DNA of 64,000 nucleotides from Apus apus. Its lineage: Eukaryota; Chordata; Aves; Apodiformes; Apodidae. The notes beneath the pieces are model-generated. The model worked only from the letters and a program-made list of their open reading frames with translations. It was not told the origin of the DNA and did no database searches. Each line of letters opens with the position of its first letter. Positions within the stretch are counted from its first letter, which is position 1. This document shows, in pieces, positions 49,062 to 64,000 of the stretch. The position numbers were made by a program, and so were the translations under genes. The DNA is taken from assembly GCF_020740795.1 (NCBI RefSeq), contig NC_067290.1:15172001-15236000 (forward strand), written 5' to 3'.

Positions 49062-52000
49062 ATGGAGCCGCCGGTGAGGGGCTGGGGGGAGAGGGGTGCG
49101 GTGGTCTCACTGCCCGGGTCCAGCCCCACCGTCCCGCTGCCTCCCGCCCCCTGCCCCGCCGCCCCCTACCCCGCCATTGCACCCTCGGGACCGCCCAGAC
49201 CCCCGGCATCTGCCTGCACCCAGGGCTCCGGCAACTGCCCTGGCCCTGCACCCCCGGTGCCCCAGTCATTGCTCTGGCACCTTCCTAATTCACCCATGCA
49301 CACCCGGAACTGCTCCCGAAACTGTCCCTGGTACCCTCCTAATCCTCCACATGTACCCCAGGAACTTGACCTCCGGTACCTCTGTAACTGCCCTGCTCTG
49401 CACCCCTGGTACTGCCCCCAGTACCCCAGTAACTGCCCTGGTACCTTAATACCCTCCCTGCACCCCCGTAGCTGCCCCAGAACTGCACCCCTGGTACTGC
49501 CTTGATACCTCAGTAACTGCCCCCGCACTCCTGATGTCCCCTAAGTACCCCACTAGCTGCCCGCAGCACTTTCTGGTACCCGCATACCCACTAGTACCCT
49601 GGTAACTGCCTGCACCCCCAGTACCTCCCCCACTACCCAGTAACTGCCCCTCTACCCTTGGGCTGCCCCAGTACCCTCCCCATGTACCCTGGTGCCACAG
49701 TAACTGCACCCTTTGCTCCCCACCCAAGCCAACCCTGGTGGGTCCTGCAGGTGTTGTCGAGCACTGAGGAGGTGGTGGAGCTGTACCGGGAGCTGAGCCG
49801 GCACCCGGGGCTCAGCACCGCCTGCCTTGGCCCTGATGTCACCACCCAGTATGGGGGCAAGTACTGCAGCCTCTACACCGGTATGGGAACGGGGAGGGGG
49901 ACAGGGGCTATCCAATGGGGCCTCTGCCTGCTGGGTGGGGATGTGGCAGGTGTCCTCACCCTGCTTCTCACAGAGTGGTCGCAGCGGGACCTGGCACGGG
50001 CTGAGAACATCAAGTTCTGCCGCCAGTACCTCATCTTCCATGACGGGGCCTCCATCGTCTACTCGGGGCCTGCTGGCACCTGCTCTGAGATCAAAGATGA
50101 GTGAGTCCTGTCCCACCCCCGTGCTGGTGTCCCCTTGGGCTGCTGATGGTGGGAGGCTGACGGGCACCCACCCACCCGCAGGCTGCTGAGCCGGGAGTCC
50201 CCCAGTGGGGCGCTGAAGGCCGTCCTGCGCAAGGTTCCTGGCAAGGAGAAGGAGAAGGAGAAGGAGAAGCAGTTCCTGGAGGTGAGGATGGGGCTGAGGG
50301 GGACTGGACCATCCCTGGGGCTCGGGGCCAGCTCCAAGCTGCATCTGGGGGCTGCCCCGGTGTCTGTGCCCCCAGGTCTGGGATCAGAACCGCAAGGTGA
50401 AGAGCATCGACCTGACAGCACTGGACAAGCATGGCAGCGTCTATGATGATGGTGAGGGGTTGGGGGTGCCAGGGATGGGGAGTCCTGGTGGGACGGTATC
50501 CAGTGCCTGATCTGTCCCCGTAGACCAGTTTGGCTGCCTGGCCTGGTCACACTCAGAGACTCACTTGCTCTACGTGGCGGAGAAGAAGCGTCCCAAGGCC
50601 GAGTCCTTCTTCCAGAGCAAAGCTCCTGAGCTGGGCACCTCTGACGAGGATGTGGGGCATCCAAAGAAAAAGGATGTGTCCTTCAAGGTGGGGTTCTCCA
50701 GCCCTGGGGCAGGCAGGGCCAGTGGGGCAGCCTTGGGGCTGATGGGGCTGTGCTGCAGGGTGAGCAGTTCGTGTACCATGAGGATTGGGGGGAGACTCTG
50801 AGCAGCCGCAGCGTGCCCATCCTCTGCATCCTGGACATTGAGGGCAGCAGCATCTCGGTGCTGGAGGGCATCCCAGAGCACCTCTCCCCTGGCCAGGTGA
50901 GGATGGGGAGCCCCAGGGAACTGGAGCAGGGAAGGTTTGGGGGCCAGCAGCAGGCTAAGACGCTCACCCCTTCTATCCCCACAGGCTTTCTGGTCCCCTG
51001 GTGACACCGGTGTGGTGTTTGTGGGCCGGTGGCATGAGCCTTTCCGCCTGGGGCTGCGGCACTGCACCAACCGCCGGTGGGTCCCAGGGGGGCACCCTGC
51101 CCCACAGCCAGGCCCCCCCTGGCCCCACCATGACTCCTGTCTCTGCCGGCAGGTCAGCACTTTTCTACGTGGACCTGATGGGTGGGAAATGCGGTGAGTG
51201 ACAAGTGTCCTGACACCCCCCCCTGCCAATGCCCCAGCTCCTTGCAGCCCCTCACCGTCCCCTTGTGCCCTTGCAGAGCCACTCTCCGAGGACACCAGGG
51301 CCGTGTGGTCCCCGCGGCTCAGCCCTGACCACTGCCGCATTGTCTACCTGGAGAACAACAGCCTGGGCCCCCACCAGCAGTGCAGCCGCCTCTGCATGGT
51401 GAGCAGCACTGGGAGGGACACTGGGGAGACACCAAGGAGGTGGCAGGATGCCCGTGGCAGGGCAGGGGCTGGCAGGAGGGCAGTGGTGCCCCCTCCCTGG
51501 GATGCAGGAGGGGCAGGTGGGCTGAGACCCTGCAAAACTCATCCCATCTCATGTCTCCTGCAGTATGACTGGCACACCAAGCAGACCAGCACAGTGCTGG
51601 AAGCTGTGCCACGACAGGCGTGGGGTGAGTAGGGCCCGTGGGGGGGGTGTTGAGTGGGCACAGGGGGGTATTGAGTGGGCACACGGGGATGCTGAGCACC
51701 AGCCCTCTCATTACAGGTGCCTTCCCAGGCATCTACTGCGGGGCACTGCCGGGGCTGTGCTGGGCGGCCGACAGCCGCAGACTGGTGCTAGACACAGCCC
51801 AGCGCAGCCAGCAGGTGAGGACTGCTGGGCCTGGGGGGCTGGGGGAAGGCCAGGGCCAGGTCAGGGCTCTGCTGGACTCTGCCCTTATGCCCCTAGGACC
51901 TGTTCGTGGTGGACACGTTGACGGGCGCCACAACCTTGCTGACGGCCGGTGAGTGCCAGGCTGGTAGGGCTGTGCTGAGTTGGGGCTGAGAAGGGGGTGA

Positions 52001-53668
52001 CACCTGCAGGTATGACTCCCCCCCCCCTCTCCAGATGCCCCCCGGGGAAGCTGGTCTGTCCTCACCATCGACCGGGACATCTTGGTGGCCAGGTTCTCCA
52101 CCCCTAGCTGCCCCCCAACTCTGGTAAGGTGACATCCCACTCCCCAGCATCCACCATCCCCTCTGGGTTCCAGCACTGACCCTTCTTCCTGCACAGAACG
52201 TGTCAGTCCTGCCCGGCGCTGGCCAGGAGGCACAGGCACGGTGGGTCTGCCTGCAGGATGCACCCCCCGTGCCCAACATTAGCTGGGGCATCCGCACCCT
52301 GCAGCCCCCGCCCGAGCAGGAACACCCCCAATTTGGTGAGTGACCATGTGGCCAAGCTTGGCTCTGCCACCACTGCCAAGCTCTGACCCCCCTTCTCAAG
52401 CCCCCCATCTCTACAGGGGGCTTGGACTTTGATGCTATCCTGCTGCGCCCCAGTGAGGGCCCCGCTGCCCAAAAGCCCCCCTTGGTCGTGATGCCCCATG
52501 GTAAGAGCTTGCTCCTCACCCCACTGTGCCCCCTACCCTGGCTGGGCAGAATCACCCCCCTTTGCCTTTTGCAGGGGGTCCCCACTCCGTCTTCACGGCT
52601 GGGTGGATGCTGTACCCGGCAGCGCTCTGCTGCATGGGCTTCGCTGTGCTGCTGGGTGAGTGGTGCTGGGGGGGCCCAGGTGCTGTTGGGTGGCACAGCA
52701 CCCATGGTGGGGCTGGGCAGGGGGCAGGAAGGGCTCTGATACCATCCCCCCCCCAGTGAATTACCGTGGCTCACTGGGCTTTGGCCAGGACAGCGTGGCC
52801 TCCCTGCCAGGCAATGTGGGCACACAGGATGTGGGTGATGTACAGGTATGACACTGGCATGTGGTCCTGACCCCGGGGCACCCCATGCTTCTGTGGGTGC
52901 CTCTGAGGAGGAAAAGCAAGGCCACCTGCCTCAGCAAGTGTCCCCCATGGTGGCAGCTCTGTGTGGAGCTGGTGCTACAGGAGGAGTCATTGGATGCCAG
53001 CCGGGTGGCACTGGTGGGGGGCTCACACGGGGGCTTCCTAGCGTGCCACCTCATCGGCCAGTTCCCTGACACCTACCACGCCTGCGTGGTCCGCAACCCT
53101 GTGGTGAACATCGCCTCCATGGTGGCCACCACCGACATCCCTGACTGGTGAGTACCGCTGCCTCCAGGGCCCCTCTGCCTTGGCACCCGCATGTGTCCCC
53201 ATCCCTCTTGCCTGCAGGTGCCTGACAGAGACGGGGCTGCCCTACACAGCTGACACCCTGCCAGACCCCACCCAGTGGATGGAGATGCTGCACAAGTCGC
53301 CCATGCAGTATGTCAACCAGGTATGTCCCTGTCCCTGTCTCAATCCCCACTGGTGGTGCCAGCACTGAGGCTGTGCTGCTCCCGCAGGTCCGTGCACCCG
53401 TGCTGCTGATGCTGGGGGAGGATGACCGGCGTGTGCCCCCCAAGCAGGGGCTGGAGTATTACCGTGCCCTCAAGGCCTGGGGGGTCCCCACGCGGTGAGT
53501 AGGGTGCTGGGTGCCCCGTTGGATGGTGCAGGCATGGCACTTACCCACCTTTCCTTTTCCAGGCTGCTCTGGTACCCGGGGAACAACCACGCGCTGGCCG
53601 GCATTGAGGCCGAAGCCGACGGCTTCATGAACATGGCGCTGTGGCTGCTCAAGCACCTGCAGTGCTGA
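49062..53668 (+). CDS. APEH: Acylaminoacyl-peptide hydrolase (acylamino-acid-releasing enzyme)
   Basis: Cytosolic S9C serine peptidase that releases N-acylated (mainly acetylated) amino acids from peptides. Exons: 49062-49073, 49751-49880, 49974-50100, 50182-50281, 50376-50451, 50524-50687, 50759-50896, 50985-51076, 51153-51193, 51277-51398, 51564-51624, 51717-51814, 51897-51948, 52035-52123, 52197-52335, 52417-52500, 52575-52655, 52757-52845, 52957-53147, 53218-53320, 53388-53494, 53563-53668. All are GT/AG and in phase; 733 aa (human 732). The N-terminal two-thirds is the beta-propeller and the rest the alpha/beta-hydrolase domain, with HGGPHS, nucleophile Ser588 (GGSHGGF, codon 53023-53025), Asp676 (GEDDRRVP) and His708 (NNHALAG). 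The start MEPP is followed at once by an intron, as in mammals (MERQ). A (GAGAAG) run in exon 4 gives a KEKEKEKEK stretch. Confidence 0.97.
49240..49700 (+). repeat. Degenerate minisatellite in APEH intron 1
   Basis: Repeated approximate units of the type 'cctggtacctcagtaactgc' with Pro-codon-like C runs (ggtaccctcc, ggtactgccc, ggtaccttaa and so on). They fill most of intron 1 (49074-49750). No coding content. Confidence 0.6.
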
Positions 53669-54000
53669 CAGCCCCCCTGCCACCGCAGCCCCCCAATAAA
53701 CAGTGTAGCTCAGCACTCCTGGTGTCTCCCACAGTGCTCCTGGTGCCTCCCACAGTGCTCCTGGCACCAACATCACTTCTGCTCCCAGCACCCCAGGGGT
53801 TTGGGGCCACTGGGTCCCCCTCCCTCACAGGTCGGCATTTGTGCCGCTGGGGACATGGTGTGGGCTGCAGGCGTGGCGGGTGGCACTGGAGGGACTGCAG
53901 GGCTGGCACCGGCCCCTCTTACGGGCTGCTCATGTGGTTTGGCAGCCTGCCCGGGCTGAGCAGCCAGCGCCGGTGGCCCAGCACGGTGGAGCAAGGCCCC
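53669..54000 (+). other. Short spacer between the tandem APEH genes
   Basis: 332 bases between the APEH stop and the paralogue's ATG. It holds the APEH poly(A) signal, then about three copies of a 22-base repeat (cacagtgctcctggtgcctc, 53705-53770), then moderately GC-rich sequence with no TATA box and no obvious CpG island. The paralogue's promoter must lie here, unless it uses read-through from APEH. Confidence 0.6.
53695..53700 (+). terminator. APEH: APEH poly(A) signal AATAAA
   Basis: Canonical AATAAA 26 bases after the APEH stop codon, giving a very short 3'UTR. Confidence 0.85.
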
Positions 54001-57000
54001 ATGGCCTCAGCAACCGAGCAGGGCATGGAGGTGGGTGAGGGGGTCCCAGGGACTGTGCAGGTGGGCACGGCCCTGTTTTTGGGGGGTGGGTACAGGCAGA
54101 GAGGTGAGTTGACCCTCACCAGCCTGCCTCTCTCCCACTGCCCAGGCGGCTGCCAGCCCAGTCGCCTGCTACCGGGAGCTGAGCCAATTCCCTGTCGTCA
54201 CCCGCGCTGCCCTGGGGGCCACCACGGGGTTACAGACTTTCCTGCTCTACACCGGTGAGTCGAGGGCTCGGCTGCCCCGGTGCTCGCAGCCCATGGAGCC
54301 CGTGGGGCAGGCGCTGACAGCCCCCTCCCGCAGAGTGCAGCCGGCCCGACCTGCCCCGCCGCCGGCTCCTGCGCTTCAGCCGCCACTACAGCCTGCAGCG
54401 AACCGGTGATGGTGGCCTCGCCGTCAGCCAGACCGCGCTCAGCACCGAGATTCACCACCAGTAGGGCACGGATGGGCTGCGGGAGGGTGCGGCATGAGCG
54501 GTGCCCACGGCATGGCCGGTGCCCGCGGCGCGGCCAGTGCCAGCAGCGTGCCGCCCGCCGCAGCCCCCGCTCCCGCCCGCAGGCTGCTCAGCCAGGACTC
54601 GCCCTCGGGGCAGCACCGCGCCGTGCTCAGCCGCTGCCCGCGCCAGGGCCACGAGCTGTTGGAGGTAACACTGCGGGGCTCACCGGGGGAGCCGGAGCGC
54701 CCGCACGGAGGGTGGGTGGGTGCTGCAACTGTGGCTGGTCGGTGCTGACCCTCGGCCCCCAGGTGTGGGGCAGCGGCGGGCGCAGCCACAGCGTGGATCT
54801 CACGGCGCTGGGACAGCATGGGGAGGTCTACACAGAGAGTAAGCCCCTATCCCCACGCCCCCTGCCCGCCACGCAGGCCGCTGCAGAACAGCTGGTGGCC
54901 CCGGTGGCTGCCCCGTGCCCGGGCGTGCCTGCACCAGGTGGGGCTTTGCCATCCTCTTACCGTGCCAGGGCCCTTTGCCTGCCTGGCCTGGTCCCACTCT
55001 GAGACGCGGCTGCTGTACGTGGCTGAGAAGATCCGGCCCAAACCACGGCCCCCCAGCCCCTGGGATGTGCCAGGAGCAGCCAGGCCCGCCGAGGAGGATG
55101 ACAATGAGGAGGTGGGTGCCATGTGCCCCAGGAGTGTGCCATGCACCCCAAAAGTGTGCCAGGCACCCCCTGAGCGTGCCATGCATGGAGGCCCATGCCT
55201 AGGGCCACCAGCCATGGGGCTAGCGCGCTGTGCCACAGGGTGAGCAGTTCGTGTACCACGAGGACTGGGGTGAGGCACTGAGCACCCGCAGCGTGGCTGT
55301 CCTCTGTGCCTTGGACATGGAAGACAGCAGTATCTCAGTGCTGGAGGGTGTCCCAGAGCACCTCTCCTCTGGCCAGGTCAGGACAGGGAGTGGGGGGAGC
55401 CCCGGGGTCCATGCCAGGGCTGTGGGATGAGCCCAGCTGTTGCACAGGCCCTGTGGTCGCCAGAAGACCGCGGCGTGGTATTTGTGGGCTGGTGGCATGA
55501 GCCCTTCCGCCTGGGGCTGAACGCCTGCACCAACAGGAGGTGAGTCCCCTGGCACCCAGTGCTATGCAGGGATGTCCATCCCATACCTGTGGGGTTCAGC
55601 ATGGACACAGGGCTCCAGCCTAACCCACATCTCCTCCCCAGGTCAGGGATTTTCCACTTGGACCTGGCCAGTAGGCACTGCGGTGAGTACCATGGATGTG
55701 GGAGGTGCCCAGGGTCCTTGGGGTCCCCAGGGTGCTGACCCCCCCACCCCCCACAGAGCTGCTGTCGTCTGAGCATGGGGTTGCCTTCTCTCCCCGGCTG
55801 AGCCCTGATGGCCATCACCTGCTCTACCTGGAGGGGGACCTGGGGGGACCCCACCGGCAGTGCCTGCGCCTGCGCATGGTGAGGTGCACTGCAGGTGCCA
55901 GGCATGGCTGTGCTGCCAGCAGTGCCCAGCCACACAGGGGTGGGATCAGCCTTCCATCCTCCTGCCTCAGTTTCTCCATCCTCACCTGCTGGCTCTCCCC
56001 AGCTCACCTGGCAGACAAGGCAGACTGTGACGGTGCTCGACGTGGTGCAAGAACCCACGGAGGGTGAGGGCAGCACGGTGGCTAGAGTTGGGCGTTGCTG
56101 GAGGGCCGGGACCCCAGGCTGGGTTCTTGTGGCCTCCGGTGCCCATGACCCCATCTCACTGGTGCTCTGTTCCTCTCACAGCCTTCACTGGTCTCTACGG
56201 GGATGCCCTGCCACCTCGGTGCTGGGCAGCTGACAGCCGACGAGCCATACTGGGCACCCCGCAGAAGAGCCGCACGGTGAGACCTGGGGATGGGCAGGGA
56301 CAGGGACATGGCCCCTGCCCTCTACAGTGACATGGCTGCCTGTGCTCTGACCCCTTACAGGACCTGCTGCTTGTGGACACGGAGACAGCCACTATCACCA
56401 ACCTGACGGCCAGTATGTGCTACCAGGCTGCCTGCGGTGCTCCAGTGAGCATCCACAATCACTACTAGCCTGTCTCTCTTCCCAGGGTCATCCAAAGGGT
56501 GCTGGGAGCTGCTCACTCTTCAGTGGGACCTGCTGGTGGCCACCTGCTCAGCCCCACACTGTCCCCCCAGCCTGGTGAGCAGAGCCCTGGCACCACGTGG
56601 CGTGGCACGGTACGGCATGGCACAGCACGGCATAAGCAGGAACAGCACAACCTGGCACAGTATTGCACAGCCTGGTGTGGCACAGCCAGATCCACCATTG
56701 TTATTGCATGGCACATTATGGCAAGCAACAGCAGAACCTGGCACAGCATGCCAGGGCCGGGTACAGCATGGCACAGCCAAGGACAGCACAGCATGGCGCA
56801 GGGCAGTGTGACCAGGCACGACACGACACGGGCTGGCACAGCACAGCATGGCATGACACAGGGTGGCACTGGATGGCACTGCACAGGGTGGCACTGGCAT
56901 GGCACAGTGTGTCGTGGCACAGAGTGGCTCTACAGAGCACTGGGACCGTGGCACAATGGGGTCGATTCCACCTCGGTAGGACCCGCTGCCCTGGGGCGGG

Positions 57001-58511
57001 GGTGCCACCTGCTGCCTGTCCCCAGGTGGTGGCTGTGCTGCCGCCAGCAGGCCAAGAGCTGCCGCTCAGCTGGGTACCGGTGGAGGACGCCCCAACAGTG
57101 CCCGGTGTCACCTGGAAGACTCTGACGGTTCAGCCGCCCTGCAGTGGTAAGCACCTGGGGGTCCCTGCCGCACCTGGGTGCCGGGAGCCGTGGACCCTCG
57201 GGTGCGGGGGTGGGTGGGGAGTGAGTGCCAGGTGGTGGGTGCTGACAGGACCCTTTCCCTGGCGCAGGCGCCCAGGCCTTTGAGGCCCTGCTGATGAGCC
57301 CACCGGATGGCACTGTGCCACACCCCCTGGTTGTGTGTCCCCACGGTGAGTGAGGGGACAGAGGGGTCACCGTGGTGGCAGTGGTGGCACTCTGGGTGAC
57401 GTCCTAACTGGCCCCAGGTGGCCCCCATGCCGTCTTTGATGCCCGCTGGCGCCCAGGCATGGCTGCGTTGTGCCAGATGGGCTTTGCTGTGCTCCTGGGT
57501 GAGTGCTGGGGGACCCAGGGACATGTGGCATCTGTGCACTGCTGGGGATGTGGTACCTATGGCCTCTGTGTCCCCAGTGAACTACCGTGGTTCTGTGGGC
57601 TTTGGCCAGGCCAGCATCAGCTCCCTGATCTCCTGCATGGGTGAACAGGATGTGGCGGACACCCAGGTGAGGGTTGGGGGGCTGGTGGGTGCTGATGGTT
57701 GGTGATGACAGTGGGTGCTAATGGGTGGGTGCCCCATGGGTGCAGCTGGCAGTGAAGCAGGCCCTGTGCAGTGAAGCCCTGGATCCACACCGCCTGGCCC
57801 TGCTGGCTGGTTCCCACGGAGCCTTCATCGCTCTCCACCTCCTCATCCGTGAGCCAGAGCGGTACAAAGCCTGTGCCCTGCGCAGCCCCGTCTCCAACCT
57901 GCCTGCATTGCTGGGCACCTCTGACATCCCCGACTGGTGAGTGCCACCCCTACCCATGCCGTGCCATGCTGTGCTGCATCCCCACGGCACCCACCAACAC
58001 CGCTGTGCCACAGGCGCTACACCTCCCTGGGGCTGCCCTACTCCTTCGAGCGGGTGCCCCATGCTGAGGAGCTGGCCATCATGCTGCTGCGCTCGCCCAT
58101 TGCCCAGGCAGCCCAGGTAAGGCAGGGGCAGGGTGCCCATGGGATGCTGCGTGCTGGGCTCCAAGCACCCACCACGAGCTGTGCTGCAGGTGCGGACGCC
58201 GGTGCTGCTGTGTGTGGGCGCCAGGGACCGGCGTGTCAGCCCCACACAAGCACTGGAGCTGTACCGGGTGCTGCGGGCCAAGGGGGTGCCAGTACGGTGA
58301 GTGGGGTGCAGGGGTGTGGGAGCAGGCAGGGATGCCTGAGGTGCTGGCTGAGCATCCTGTCCCACCCCGCAGGCTGCTGTGGTACCCAGAGGGTGGCCAT
58401 GCACTGGCCGGTGTGGAGATAGAGGCTGATGTCTTCAGGAACTGTGCTCGCTGGCTCCTCCAGCACCTGGGGCAGCCCCAGCAGGGTGGGATGGGCCAGC
58501 ACAGCCCCTAG
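54001..58511 (+). CDS. APEH tandem paralogue (acylamino-acid-releasing-enzyme-like)
   Basis: Predicted S9C peptidase. Exons: 54001-54030, 54146-54254, 54334-54460, 54583-54664, 54763-54838, 54969-55111, 55239-55376, 55448-55539, 55642-55682, 55757-55878, 56003-56063, 56182-56276, 56361-56412, 56486-56574, 57026-57146, 57268-57345, 57418-57498, 57578-57666, 57746-57936, 58014-58116, 58190-58296, 58373-58511. All are GT/AG with every phase identical to APEH; 721 aa, no internal stop. Start MASATEQGME (ATG 54001; a second ATG at 54025). Fourteen of 22 exons have exactly the APEH length, and the rest differ by multiples of three. The hydrolase domain keeps HGGPHA, Ser565 (AGSHGAF), Asp653 (GARDRRVS) and His685 (GGHALAG). 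The propeller half, above all exons 2-5, has diverged strongly, and the Lys/Glu-rich loop of exon 4 is absent. Activity is plausible but substrate preference is unknown. Confidence 0.9.
56585..56940. repeat. (GGCACAGCAT)n-like low-complexity repeat in intron 14 of the paralogue
   Basis: Irregular tandem array of short units such as ggcacagcatggcaca, ggcatggcacag and cagcacagcatgg across about 350 bases. It explains the overlapping long open frames on both strands here, which encode Cys/His/Ala-rich nonsense. Confidence 0.75.
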
Positions 58512-58637
58512 AACCTGTGGTGGCCTTGTGGTTGTGCAGGCCTAGGGTGACCACTGGCCCCAGAGACTACACCAGGACCAGGGGATGAAGTGAGCACAGC
58601 CAGGGCAGGACAGGATGTGAGTTGAGGTTTGCTGTTA

Positions 58638-58643
58638 AATAAA
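58638..58643 (+). terminator. Poly(A) signal of the APEH paralogue
   Basis: AATAAA (gttaaataaacatg) 127 bases after the stop. Cleavage is expected about 10-30 bases downstream, where it meets the MST1 3' end. Confidence 0.8.
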
Positions 58644-58690
58644 CATGTGAGATCCCAGGCAGTGCCAACATCCTCTGCCATGGCAGGGCC

Positions 58691-58696
58691 TTTATT
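58691..58696 (-). terminator. MST1: MST1 poly(A) signal
   Basis: TTTATT on the + strand, i.e. AATAAA on the - strand, 39 bases past the MST1 stop. Expected cleavage (about 58660-58681) overlaps the predicted 3' end of the convergent APEH paralogue. Confidence 0.8.
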
Positions 58697-58734
58697 GCAC
58701 AGCAGCAGCTGTGCCAGACTGGGGCTGAGCCAGC

Positions 58735-63418
<4,684 letters not shown>

Positions 63419-63770
63419 GGCGGCGGCCCCACGTCCCCGGGCTGCTGGAGCGCGGGGCCGGCCCAGGGCAAATATTAGCCCGGTGGCCCAAGGCCAGGGA
63501 CGGCCCGGGTCACGCTGCGCTGGGGGCGACAGGGGGCGGGTCCGGGGGCGGGGCCACGACGAGAGGCGTGTCCTTCGCGAGGGTGTGGTGGGGCGGGGCC
63601 GGGGCGAGCAGGGCGGGACGGCGGCGGGGCGCGCGGAGGGGGGAGGCGGGGCCGCGCGCGGCCAGGTGGGGCGGGGCGGAGCGGGGCGGGGCGGGAGCGG
63701 GTGCCGGGCGGTGATTGGCCGCGGCGCGCTCGTGCCGGCCGTTGCTAGGCGCCCTGCGCCCCGCCCCCAG
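63419..63770. promoter_or_regulatory. Divergent CpG-island promoter (MST1 leftward, RNF123-position gene rightward)
   Basis: Very CpG-dense with GC-box-like ggggcgggg runs (63600-63695), an inverted CCAAT box (attgg at 63714-63718) and gttgctaggc (63741-63750), resembling half of an RFX X-box. On the MST1 side, a TATA-like taatatt on the - strand (63477-63471) sits 53 bases before the ATG, implying a short 5'UTR. Sites are seen; promoter use is inferred. Confidence 0.6.
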
Positions 63771-64000
63771 GTACGTGCCCGCGCGGGGTCGCGCTCGCGC
63801 CGCGCCGCCCGCTCGGTGCGTCGGGGCCGCTGGCGGCAGAGCCGGGGGAGCGGCCTCCGGGCCCGGCCGTGGCACGGTGAGCGGCGGCGGGGACGGGCGG
63901 GACCGGGCTGCGTCCGGCGGTCGGCGGCGCGGGGATGGGCGGCACCTGCCGGGCCGCCCTGCCCTTGGCCTGCCGGGCGGGCTGCGCCGGGAGCGGCGGC
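63771..64000 (+). other. Probable 5' non-coding exon/intron start of the next gene (RNF123 by synteny)
   Basis: CpG-rich sequence with two good splice donors on the + strand: gtacgt at 63771 after ccgcccccag, and gtgagc at 63877 after ggcacg. In vertebrates RNF123 follows MST1 in divergent orientation and starts with a non-coding exon. No RNF123 coding sequence is visible here, so the assignment rests on gene order only. Confidence 0.35.

Noticed and set aside
56513-57008. Cys/His/Val-rich frames on both strands
   Set aside because: Produced by the GGCACAGCAT-type repeat in the paralogue's intron 14; not a gene.

Overview
The window is vertebrate genomic DNA and almost certainly avian. It carries CR1 LINE tails of the bird type, has very short GC-rich introns downstream, and shows the conserved gene order BSN - APEH - MST1 (human 3p21.31 order). 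I could identify no species and ran no searches. Family comparisons rest on remembered vertebrate proteins.

Layout. Positions 1-45484 hold most of BSN (Bassoon, presynaptic active-zone scaffold) on the + strand: eight coding exons covering about 3667 residues up to the true C-terminus, with the first coding exon(s) lying left of the window. A roughly 28 kb intron (4678-32517) splits the second zinc finger. It holds CR1 fragments, simple repeats and several homeodomain-site-rich blocks that look like regulatory candidates, but no convincing nested gene. The BSN 3'UTR runs to a poly(A) signal at 48328, followed by a 56-bp minisatellite. APEH (49062-53668, 22 exons, 733 aa) comes next, then a complete second APEH-type gene (54001-58511, 22 exons, 721 aa) in tandem. 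MST1 lies on the - strand (63418-58735, 18 exons, 702 aa), tail-to-tail with the APEH paralogue. The right end (63420-64000) is a CpG-rich divergent promoter; by synteny the rightward gene should be RNF123, but no coding exon of it is in the window.

Most notable points. (1) The tandem APEH paralogue is intact at every splice site and keeps the Ser-Asp-His triad, while its propeller half has diverged strongly. (2) BSN contains three apparent +1 frame breaks, each at a C or G homopolymer (7C, 9C, 8G), which look more like assembly errors than gene decay. (3) The BSN 3'UTR seems to be interrupted by two introns. (4) The 3' ends of the APEH paralogue and MST1 practically overlap. (5) Several minisatellites sit in the gene-dense half, including a nearly perfect 141-bp duplication inside an MST1 intron.

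The genes do not form a functional operon. BSN organises neurotransmitter release sites, APEH removes acylated N-terminal residues from peptides, and MST1 is a secreted kringle/pseudoprotease ligand.
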